NCBI GenBank assembly: GCA_945867185.1
Contig: CAMBHM010000111.1
Location: forward strand, 1-5,342
DNA: 5,342 nt
Direction: 5' to 3'
Source: Legionella genomosp. 1
GTDB taxonomy: Bacteria; Pseudomonadota; Gammaproteobacteria; Legionellales; Legionellaceae
The position numbers and the translations under genes are program-made. Shown here in pieces: positions 1-5,342 of this stretch. The notes under the pieces were generated by a model. It did not search any database, was not told where the DNA came from, and worked only from the letters and a program-made list of their open reading frames with translations. The number at the start of each line of letters is the position of its first letter. Positions within the stretch are counted from its first letter, which is position 1.

Positions 1-778
1 GTATGAACATTTTGATGGTTTTGTGATTTTTCATGGGACAGACACCATGGCGTACACCGCTTCTGCCCTGTCCTTTATGTTAGAAAATCTTCATAAACCG
101 GTGATCTTAACAGGATCACAAATTCCTTTATCCGAAGTACGCAATGATGCTGTGGACAATATCGTCACCTCGCTGTGGTTATGTGCACACCAACCCATCA
201 ACGAAGTTTGTATTTACTTTAACCAACATCTCCTTCGTGGCAATCGTGCTCAAAAAATCAGTGCCGAACATTTTAATGCCTTTGATTCGCCGAATTTCCC
301 ACATTTAGCCACCATTGGGATTTCCATTGAGCTCCACCACCATCTCCTGCTAAAACCCAATAAACACCCATTCCGACTCCAACCCTTGCGCCCTCATTTT
401 ATTGCAAACTGTCGCTTATTCCCAGGCTTTACAACCGACATGCTTGCCTTGTTACTTCAACAACCTTTGCACGGCTTGGTGTTTGAAACCTATGGTGCAG
501 GGAACGCGCCCAATCATGATCCACGATTTTTACAACTGCTGACCGAGGCGTGCGAAAGAGGCGTTGTGATTGTCAACTGTAGCCAATGCCCACAAGGGCG
601 TGTCGACATGAGCCACTATGCCACCGGCCATACCCTACAACAAGCTGGCCTTATCAGTGGGCATGATATGACACCAGAAGCCACACACTGCAAACTGTTG
701 TATTTACTGAGCAAATATAGCAATATCGACGACATTAAAACACACATGGCACAAGCATTGTGTGGAGAGTTGAGCTAA
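1..778 (+). CDS. ansA: Type I (cytoplasmic) L-asparaginase, C-terminal part, 5' end cut by window
   Basis: Hydrolyses L-asparagine to L-aspartate and ammonia in the cytoplasm. The frame is already open at position 2 and reads YEHFDGFVIFHGTDTMAYTA. The GTG at 23 is therefore an internal Val codon and not a start, and the true start lies upstream. About 258 residues are visible out of the roughly 338 usual for E. coli AnsA. The missing N-terminal ~80 residues should include the first catalytic Thr (Thr14 in E. coli). The second catalytic set is intact: the HGTDTM signature has the Thr-Asp pair at 38-43, and the catalytic Lys in RGNRAQK (codon 254-256) matches Lys163 of E. coli. GSQIPL, the AGNAP turn and the late QCPQGRVDM segment also fit the family. 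There is no sign of the periplasmic type II enzyme, although the N-terminus that would carry a signal peptide is not visible. The gene ends 10 nt before the ATG of glmU and is probably cotranscribed with it. Confidence 0.93.
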   Translation, partial: YEHFDGFVIFHGTDTMAYTASALSFMLENLHKPVILTGSQIPLSEVRNDAVDNIVTSLWLCAHQPINEVCIYFNQHLLRGNRAQKISAEHFNAFDSPNFPHLATIGISIELHHHLLLKPNKHPFRLQPLRPHFIANCRLFPGFTTDMLALLLQQPLHGLVFETYGAGNAPNHDPRFLQLLTEACERGVVIVNCSQCPQGRVDMSHYATGHTLQQAGLISGHDMTPEATHCKLLYLLSKYSNIDDIKTHMAQALCGELS

Positions 779-782
779 GGAG
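777..782 (+). promoter_or_regulatory. Ribosome binding site of glmU, overlapping the ansA stop codon
   Basis: AAGGAG is a strong Shine-Dalgarno sequence. Its first two bases are the last two of the ansA TAA stop (776-778). It lies 6 nt before the ATG at 789 but only 3 nt before the in-frame GTG at 786, so it favours ATG 789 as the glmU start. The overlap with the stop codon suggests that ribosomes finishing ansA help start glmU. Confidence 0.75.
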
Positions 783-788
783 TCGGTG

Positions 789-2153
789 ATGTCATTACAT
801 GTGGTGATACTTGCAGCAGGTCTTGGAAAACGCATGCAGTCTCTCTGCCCAAAAGTACTCCACCCCATTGGGGGGCAACCCATGCTTGAACGGGTGGTCA
901 ACACAGCCCTTGGATTACAGCCCCACACCATTCATGTCGTCGTAGGCCATGGTGCGTCCCATGTTCAAGACGCCCTACCTACTTTGCCCGTGCACTGGGT
1001 ATTTCAAGAAGCCCAGCAAGGCACAGGGCATGCGGTATTACAAACAATGCCCCACATTCCCAAAGACAGTCTTGTTTTGATCTTATATGCGGATGTACCC
1101 CTTGTTCGTCTTGATACGCTACACAGCATGGTGGATCACGTTCGACAGCATGCCGATTTGGTATTATTGTTAGCCACAGTCCCTAATCCAAGCGGGCTCG
1201 GTCGTATTATACGCAATACTCAACACCGCATTGAGTCCATTGTCGAAGAAAAAGACGCAACCCCTGCACAACGCGCAATTCATGAAATCTATAGTGGCAT
1301 TTGTTGTGCCCCTGCAGCCCTGATGCAACGTTGGTTGCCTCAACTTGATAAAAACAATGCTCAAGGGGAATATTATTTAACGGATGTAATCGACATGGCA
1401 GTGCGCGATGCCATCCCCATTGAATCCTTTCATGTCGATGATCCAATGGACATTCAAGGCATCAATGATCGCTTACAACTCCATCAAGTAGAACGTACCC
1501 TACAACAACGCATTGCCACGCAACTGATGTTATCTGGGGTGACCTTGGCCGATGCCTCCCGCATTGATGTACGCGGGACCTTAACGTGCGGCAAAGATGT
1601 CTTTATTGATATCAACGCGGTGTTCACCGGCGATGTGGTGTTGGGAGATGGGTGCATCATTGGGCCACATTGTAGCCTCAGTCACGTGACACTGGGTGCA
1701 AATTGCGACATTTATGCCCACAGCGTGCTGGATCAGGTGCATCTTGGCGCCGACTGTCACATTGGTCCCTTTGCGCGTCTTAGATCCGGTACCCAGCTTG
1801 CTGCAGGCTGTAAAATTGGCAATTTTGTGGAAACGAAAAATGCCGTGATGGAGACCAACAGCAAAGCCAGCCATCTCAGTTATCTAGGCGATGTGACCAT
1901 TGGCAAAGACGTGAATATTGGCGCAGGCACCATCACCTGCAATTACGATGGCGCCAACAAGCACCAAACCACCATAGAAGATGGGGTTTTCATTGGCTCA
2001 GACACCCAATTAGTGGCCCCAGTCACCATCGGTAAAAATGCGACCATTGGAGCTGGCAGCACCATCCGCAAAGATGTGCCTCCGGACGCATTAACACTCA
2101 CCAGCTCCATCCAAAAAACCATTGTGGGGTGGCAGCGTCCACGGAAAAAATGA
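789..2153 (+). CDS. glmU: Bifunctional GlmU: GlcNAc-1-P uridyltransferase / glucosamine-1-P acetyltransferase
   Basis: Catalyses the last two steps to UDP-GlcNAc: acetylation of glucosamine-1-P with acetyl-CoA, then uridylyl transfer from UTP. The product feeds peptidoglycan and LPS. Length is 454 residues against 456 in E. coli. The N-terminal pyrophosphorylase domain (about 1-228) has LAAGLGKRM (8-16), Lys22, QQGTGHA, the metal-binding Asp102 and GEYYLTD. The C-terminal left-handed beta-helix (about 250-454) has hexapeptide repeats, ARLRSG, NFVETK, the catalytic His362 in SHLSYLGD (E. coli His363), CNYDGANK and IGSDTQ. All acetyltransferase residues I could align are present. Two uridyltransferase positions differ from E. 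coli: YGD is YAD (codon 1089-1091), and the sugar-contacting Asn169 aligns with Tyr168 (codon 1290-1292). ATG 789 is preferred over GTG 786 because of ribosome-site spacing. The stop codon overlaps the start of the next gene. Confidence 0.97.
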   Translation: MSLHVVILAAGLGKRMQSLCPKVLHPIGGQPMLERVVNTALGLQPHTIHVVVGHGASHVQDALPTLPVHWVFQEAQQGTGHAVLQTMPHIPKDSLVLILYADVPLVRLDTLHSMVDHVRQHADLVLLLATVPNPSGLGRIIRNTQHRIESIVEEKDATPAQRAIHEIYSGICCAPAALMQRWLPQLDKNNAQGEYYLTDVIDMAVRDAIPIESFHVDDPMDIQGINDRLQLHQVERTLQQRIATQLMLSGVTLADASRIDVRGTLTCGKDVFIDINAVFTGDVVLGDGCIIGPHCSLSHVTLGANCDIYAHSVLDQVHLGADCHIGPFARLRSGTQLAAGCKIGNFVETKNAVMETNSKASHLSYLGDVTIGKDVNIGAGTITCNYDGANKHQTTIEDGVFIGSDTQLVAPVTIGKNATIGAGSTIRKDVPPDALTLTSSIQKTIVGWQRPRKK

Positions 2154-3010
2154 GGCGTATTACTGTAACGATGATTGGGGCGGGCAATCTGGGAAAAACG
2201 CTCGGGCGTTTGCTAGTCAACCATCAACTCGCAACGATTCTCGGTGTTGTCAACCGAAGTATCGACAGTGCAGAGAAGAGCGTTCAATGGATAGGTGATG
2301 GCTGTGCATTCGCCGATATTGCCTCGCTACCTCCAGCCAATCTGATCCTCATCACCACGCCAGATGATGCCCTTGTGGATACGTGTCTTAGGCTTCAAAA
2401 GAACCCACACCTCTTACCGGGCTCTGTTGTCGTACACTGTAGTGGCTCTTTAACATCTGATGTATTATGGCCCATGAAAGCACTCGGCTGTCTTGTTGCA
2501 AGCATTCATCCCATGCGAAGTTTCGCCGATCCCACCCTCAGCGTCACTGCGTTTCCAGGCACTTTTTGCGCCTATGAAGGCGATCTCGACGCCATCAACT
2601 TGATCGCCCCCTTATTTCAAGCCTTGGGCGCTGTCACCTTCCCCATCGAGGCAGATAAGAAATCTTTATATCATGCAGCCGGGGTTTTTGCCTCGAATTA
2701 CCTTGTAACCCTATCACACCAGGCCCTATCTTGCTTGACGAGGGCGGGGGTAGGCAGCGACATGGCGATGAAGATCATCGTGGATCTCATGAGAGGTACC
2801 CTCTTGAATCTAGAACAAACCCAATCCCCAGCGCACGCGCTGACGGGTCCTATTCAACGAGGCGATCTGGCAACCATCCGAAATCATCTGACAGCGTTTG
2901 AAGATCCTCATCAAAAAGATCTATACACAGCTCTTGGGAAAGCAACCCTGGCTTTGACCTCGCATGATAAAAAAACAATACTGGCCTTATGTGAGGCACT
3001 TACCCAATAA
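2150..3010 (+). CDS. Rossmann-like / DUF2520 domain protein, predicted NAD(P)-dependent oxidoreductase of unknown substrate
   Basis: A 286-residue cytoplasmic protein matching the COG5495-type architecture. Its N-terminal Rossmann domain (about 1-125) is related to those of pyrroline-5-carboxylate reductase and hydroxyacid dehydrogenases, and its helical C-terminal DUF2520 domain covers about 140-280. The dinucleotide loop is GAGNLG (10-15) after a beta strand. Family-typical segments follow: VVHCSGSL (His96, Ser98), SIHPMRSF (His120-Pro121), YHAAGVFASNY (His175, Asn183) and ALTGPIQRGD (230-239). Substrate and physiological role are not known for this family, so calling it an oxidoreductase is inference from the fold. 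The ATG at 2150 overlaps the glmU TGA as ATGA. An in-frame GTG at 2129 would add seven residues inside glmU and is less likely. There is no strong ribosome site before 2150, so translation probably depends on coupling from glmU. Base composition is like that of glmU. Confidence 0.85.
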   Translation: MRRITVTMIGAGNLGKTLGRLLVNHQLATILGVVNRSIDSAEKSVQWIGDGCAFADIASLPPANLILITTPDDALVDTCLRLQKNPHLLPGSVVVHCSGSLTSDVLWPMKALGCLVASIHPMRSFADPTLSVTAFPGTFCAYEGDLDAINLIAPLFQALGAVTFPIEADKKSLYHAAGVFASNYLVTLSHQALSCLTRAGVGSDMAMKIIVDLMRGTLLNLEQTQSPAHALTGPIQRGDLATIRNHLTAFEDPHQKDLYTALGKATLALTSHDKKTILALCEALTQ

Positions 3011-3101
3011 AATGGCTTGGCTTGTACCAAACAATAAGCGCTGTTTGAAGCTATCTGTCCAATTCATTGTTTTCTTACTGGCCTTACACCATTTTGTAGT
3101 A

Positions 3102-3130
3102 ATTACATCTAATTATTACATTTTTATGTT
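3102..3130 (+). promoter_or_regulatory. Candidate sigma70-type promoter for the ATPase gene
   Basis: ATTACA (3102-3107) matches 4 of 6 bases of the -35 consensus. TATGTT (3125-3130) matches 4 of 6 of the -10 consensus, and the spacing is 17 bp. TAAAAT (3130-3135) and TTATAC (3135-3140) are alternative -10 elements without a well-spaced -35 partner. The region is so AT-rich that such matches arise easily, so only the general location is offered with any weight. Confidence 0.25.
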
Positions 3131-3154
3131 AAAATTATACCTAAATTATTTAAA

Positions 3155-3160
3155 AAGGGA
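3155..3160 (+). promoter_or_regulatory. Ribosome binding site of the ATPase gene
   Basis: AAGGGA lies 5 nt before the ATG at 3166, in an otherwise A/T-only stretch. It supports 3166 as the start and shows that this gene is translated independently of the upstream operon. Confidence 0.65.
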
Positions 3161-3165
3161 TTTTT

Positions 3166-4485
3166 ATGCCATTATTACGTAAGTTAGAGCAAAGTTTGAT
3201 CAAGTGGAAGTCCCAGTCTTCTCGTAAACCTTTGCTTGTGCGAGGCGCGCGCCAAGTGGGTAAATCTTTTTTGATAGAGGCTTTTGCAATAAATCATTTT
3301 GAGCATGTCATTAAAATTAACTTTGAACTCTCGCCTGAATTTAAAGATTGTTTTCAAAACCTGGATCCAAAGCCTATTTGTACTGCTTTGAAAGTCATGC
3401 AAGATAAGCCCATTATTCCAGGAAAAACGTTATTATTTTTAGATGAAATTCAAGATTGTCCGCAAGCGATTCAATCATTGCGATATTTCAAAGAAAACAT
3501 GCCGGAGTTGCATGTGATTGGTGCGGGCTCATTGCTAGAGCTTGTATTAAAAAATGCGAATTTTCGTATGCCCGTTGGGCGTGTGTCATCGCTTTATTTA
3601 TATCCCTTATCTTTTACAGAATTTTTACAAGCGTATAACCCACAAGCATTAGAGAGTATTGCCACCGCTACATTAGACAAGCCCGTTTCTGAAGCCATTC
3701 ACAAGCATTTATTAAAACAAATTCATCTTTATGCCTTGCTTGGCGGTATGCCCGAAGTTCTTTCTATTTATCAGGAAGATAATGATATACAGCGTGTACA
3801 AATGATTCAGTCCGACATATTAGAGACTTATGAAAAAGATTTTGGGCATTATGAAAAAATAGCGCCCGTATCGCACTTAAAAAAATGTTTTTCGATGATA
3901 CCGAAAATGATTGGTCAACAAATTAAATATAATAAAATTGATCCTGAATTGCGTTCTGTAGATTTAAAACAAGCCCTTTCTGCGCTAGAAGACGCAGCCA
4001 TTTTACAGCGTGTACGCTCAACTGCGGCGCATGGATTGCCACTTGATGCAACCTTGAATGAGAAAAAATTTAAGCTAAATTTTATTGACGTTGGTTTAGT
4101 AAAACGAGCTAACAGACTCGATGCACAATTGTTATTACAAGATGATATTATGTTAATTAATCAAGGTGCACTAACAGAGCAATTTGTTGGGCAAGAACTT
4201 CTTGCTTATGCAGAGCCTTATGAAGATGCGAAGCTCTATTTTTGGGCGCGAGATTTACCAGCACGCGCAGAAGTCGATTACATTTTTACGCATGGACAAT
4301 CTATTTATCCTATTGAAGTTAAATCAGGAGTTGTCGGTAAAATGCGTTCATTAATACAGTATTTGAAAGAGCATGATTGCCCGGTTGGCATTCGTATTTC
4401 GCAGGCTCCCTTATCGTTGGAAAATAGAATTTTGTCTATTCCACTTTATATGATCAGCGAGCTACCAAGATTGTTGGAGTGCTAG
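3166..4485 (+). CDS. AAA-type ATPase with C-terminal DUF4143 (COG1373-like), predicted nuclease-like C-terminus
   Basis: A 439-residue soluble protein with no signal peptide or membrane segment. The N-terminal ATPase domain (AAA_14 type, about 20-155) has Walker A GARQVGKS (27-34, Lys33), Walker B LLFLDEIQ (89-96, Asp93-Glu94), a sensor-like strand VIGAGSLL (117-124) and the family-typical PVGRV then PLSFTEFL (136-154). DUF4143 follows (about 190-400). Its last part resembles a PD-(D/E)xK nuclease fold: Glu338, AEVDYI (Glu369, Asp371) and IEVKSG (Glu384, Lys386). Both ATP-binding and nuclease-like motifs look intact, and the length is normal for the family. The family is patchy and often multicopy, and its biological role is poorly known, so no process is assigned. 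The gene has its own ribosome site and AT-rich leader. It is clearly more AT-rich than its neighbours, with heavy use of TTA, ATT and AAA codons, which suggests horizontal acquisition. Its last 32 nt overlap convergent murI. Confidence 0.9.
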   Translation: MPLLRKLEQSLIKWKSQSSRKPLLVRGARQVGKSFLIEAFAINHFEHVIKINFELSPEFKDCFQNLDPKPICTALKVMQDKPIIPGKTLLFLDEIQDCPQAIQSLRYFKENMPELHVIGAGSLLELVLKNANFRMPVGRVSSLYLYPLSFTEFLQAYNPQALESIATATLDKPVSEAIHKHLLKQIHLYALLGGMPEVLSIYQEDNDIQRVQMIQSDILETYEKDFGHYEKIAPVSHLKKCFSMIPKMIGQQIKYNKIDPELRSVDLKQALSALEDAAILQRVRSTAAHGLPLDATLNEKKFKLNFIDVGLVKRANRLDAQLLLQDDIMLINQGALTEQFVGQELLAYAEPYEDAKLYFWARDLPARAEVDYIFTHGQSIYPIEVKSGVVGKMRSLIQYLKEHDCPVGIRISQAPLSLENRILSIPLYMISELPRLLEC

Positions 4486-5284
4486 CATCCACCAATTCCA
4501 CCTCTCCTTCTGAAAAAGGCTCCCCTAAAAACAACTCCCCCACGCGGTGAAACCGACTGACCGAATCGGTGACCAAATAATGCGTGGTACCAGCGTGAGC
4601 CGTAGATCCAACCAACAGATGTTTCTCGCGCAACAGTTGCTCCAAGGCCTCCGCTGTGGCATCGGCAGAATCCACCACACGCACCCCTTTCGGCAAGAGC
4701 GTGGTCAGCAAGGGTTTAAAAACAGGAAAATGCGTGCATCCTAACAGCACGGTGTCTTCGTCTGTCAACTCTGAAAGATAATGAAGCAGCGCCGCTTTGG
4801 CAATGGCATTGTCCACCATCCCCTCTTCTGCCAACGCCACCAACACACTACAAGCCCGTGCATGAATTTGGGCTTGGGGACGTTCTGTCAAAATAAAATG
4901 CTGATAGGCGTTCGCTGCAATCGTTGTTTCCGTTGCCAACACCACAATGCGATCATTTCGGGTTGCAGCTACAGCTGCTTTTGCCCCAGGCGCCACCACC
5001 CCCAATACCGGGATCTCCGGCAAAAGAGCCTGTAGATGGGGCAATGCTGCCGTAGTCGCTGTATTACAAGCGATCACCAAGGCTTTAATATGCCGCTCCA
5101 CCAGTAAACGCGCCATTTGCACGGCATATTGCTTCACGGTATCAGGGCTTTTGGTGCCATAAGGCAACCGTGCTGTATCGCCTAAATAAAGAAAAGATTC
5201 GGCCGGCAACCGTTGTCGCAAGGCACGAAGCACCGTGAGGCCGCCCATGCCAGAGTCAAATACACCGATGGTGAAAGAAGTCAT
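4454..5284 (-). CDS. murI: Glutamate racemase
   Basis: Converts L-glutamate to D-glutamate for the peptidoglycan stem peptide, by a cofactor-independent two-cysteine mechanism in the cytoplasm. Length is 276 residues from the ATG at 5284. Signatures are IGVFDSGMGGLTVLRAL with Asp10-Ser11, YLGDTARLPYGTKS, catalytic Cys73 in ACNTATTA, and catalytic Cys183 with His185 in LLGCTHFPVF. The ATG is preferred over an in-frame GTG at 5305 because AAGGGA lies just upstream of the ATG and the N-terminus then matches the family. The C-terminus is odd. Related proteins usually end soon after a segment like GEPFSEGEVELVD. Here about ten more residues (ASTPTILVAR) follow, and nearly all of them are encoded antisense to the end of the ATPase gene. 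The catalytic core is complete, so the enzyme is expected to be functional. Confidence 0.96.
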   Translation of the reverse strand: MTSFTIGVFDSGMGGLTVLRALRQRLPAESFLYLGDTARLPYGTKSPDTVKQYAVQMARLLVERHIKALVIACNTATTAALPHLQALLPEIPVLGVVAPGAKAAVAATRNDRIVVLATETTIAANAYQHFILTERPQAQIHARACSVLVALAEEGMVDNAIAKAALLHYLSELTDEDTVLLGCTHFPVFKPLLTTLLPKGVRVVDSADATAEALEQLLREKHLLVGSTAHAGTTHYLVTDSVSRFHRVGELFLGEPFSEGEVELVDASTPTILVAR

Positions 5285-5288
5285 ACAA

Positions 5289-5294
5289 TCCCTT
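5289..5294 (-). promoter_or_regulatory. Ribosome binding site of murI
   Basis: Read on the minus strand, AAGGGA ends 4 nt before the ATG at 5284-5282. It lies inside the extension that the GTG at 5305 would create, which argues for the ATG start. No convincing murI promoter is visible in the remaining bases to 5342; it may lie beyond the window. Confidence 0.6.
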
Positions 5295-5342
5295 AGTAAA
5301 CACACAGATCATGGTTACTATTGCACAGAATAAGCCTCTTTG

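Larger units (their letters stand above)
3011..3165. other. AT-rich intergenic spacer upstream of the ATPase gene
   Basis: This 155-nt spacer is the only real gap between genes in the window. AT content rises sharply after about 3085. A weak 6-bp inverted repeat, CAAACA (3028-3033) with TGTTTG (3042-3047), follows the DUF2520 gene. It has no adjacent T-run; the nearest T-rich stretch begins about 20 nt later, so it is not a convincing terminator. The second half probably holds the promoter of the ATPase gene. A 72-codon reading frame crossing the spacer has no ribosome site or recognisable protein and is not called. Confidence 0.6.

Noticed and set aside
23..25. GTG at 23 as the start of a short asparaginase
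   Set aside because: The frame is open upstream to the window edge with residues typical of AnsA (YEHFDGF), so the gene is cut by the window and not truly truncated.
3028..3047. 6-bp inverted repeat CAAACA/TGTTTG as a terminator of the glmU operon
   Set aside because: The stem is short and AT-rich with an 8-nt loop, and no T-run follows directly; the T-rich stretch begins about 20 nt further on.
2964..3182. 72-codon plus-strand frame with a hydrophobic middle, crossing the DUF2520 gene end, the spacer and the ATPase start
   Set aside because: It starts inside the DUF2520 gene in another frame, has no ribosome site, and its hydrophobic, Tyr/Ile/Leu-rich content is what AT-rich spacer DNA gives when translated. 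No recognisable family.
3059..4498. 7-bp direct repeat CCAATTC at 3059-3065 and 4492-4498, flanking the ATPase gene like a target-site duplication
   Set aside because: Seven bases over 1.4 kb is easily chance, no inverted terminal repeats or transposase accompany it, and the right copy lies within normal murI coding sequence.
4547..5162. Several plus-strand frames opposite murI
   Set aside because: They are antisense shadows of a strongly conserved gene, without ribosome sites or recognisable motifs.
5282..5305. GTG at 5305 as the murI start, adding seven residues
   Set aside because: The ribosome site AAGGGA lies inside that extension and just before the ATG at 5284, and MurI homologues begin a few residues before IGVFDSG.

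Overview
The window looks like chromosomal DNA from a gammaproteobacterium. GlmU (bifunctional, about 454 residues), type I AnsA and MurI all resemble gammaproteobacterial versions. The style of GlmU suggests the Legionella/Coxiella side of the class, but that is an impression from memory and no search was run. The housekeeping genes are of moderate GC: two 60-base lines counted by hand gave about 50% and 55%. One gene in the middle is much more AT-rich: three lines counted by hand average about 35%.

Layout: (1) Positions 1-778 (+) hold the C-terminal three quarters of a cytoplasmic L-asparaginase (ansA), cut by the window edge. (2) 789-2153 (+) is glmU, which makes UDP-GlcNAc for peptidoglycan and LPS. 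(3) 2150-3010 (+) is a Rossmann-fold plus DUF2520 protein of unknown substrate; its ATG overlaps the glmU stop codon. These three genes are packed with 10 nt or less between them and look like one operon with translational coupling. (4) 3011-3165 is a 155-nt AT-rich spacer that probably carries a promoter. (5) 3166-4485 (+) is an AAA-type ATPase with a C-terminal DUF4143 region (COG1373-like), a patchily distributed accessory family. (6) 4454-5284 (-) is murI, glutamate racemase, which converges on the ATPase gene and overlaps its 3' end by 32 nt. (7) 5285-5342 is the murI leader.

GlmU and MurI both feed peptidoglycan synthesis (UDP-GlcNAc and D-glutamate). Asparaginase supplies aspartate and ammonia. 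The ATPase gene is the only clearly accessory element. Its base composition, its own spacer and the abnormal tail it appears to have given MurI all suggest that it was inserted beside murI. I see no CRISPR array, tRNA, rRNA, transposase or multi-gene defence system. The points most worth a second look are this inserted ATPase with its murI junction, and two substitutions in the GlmU uridyltransferase active site.
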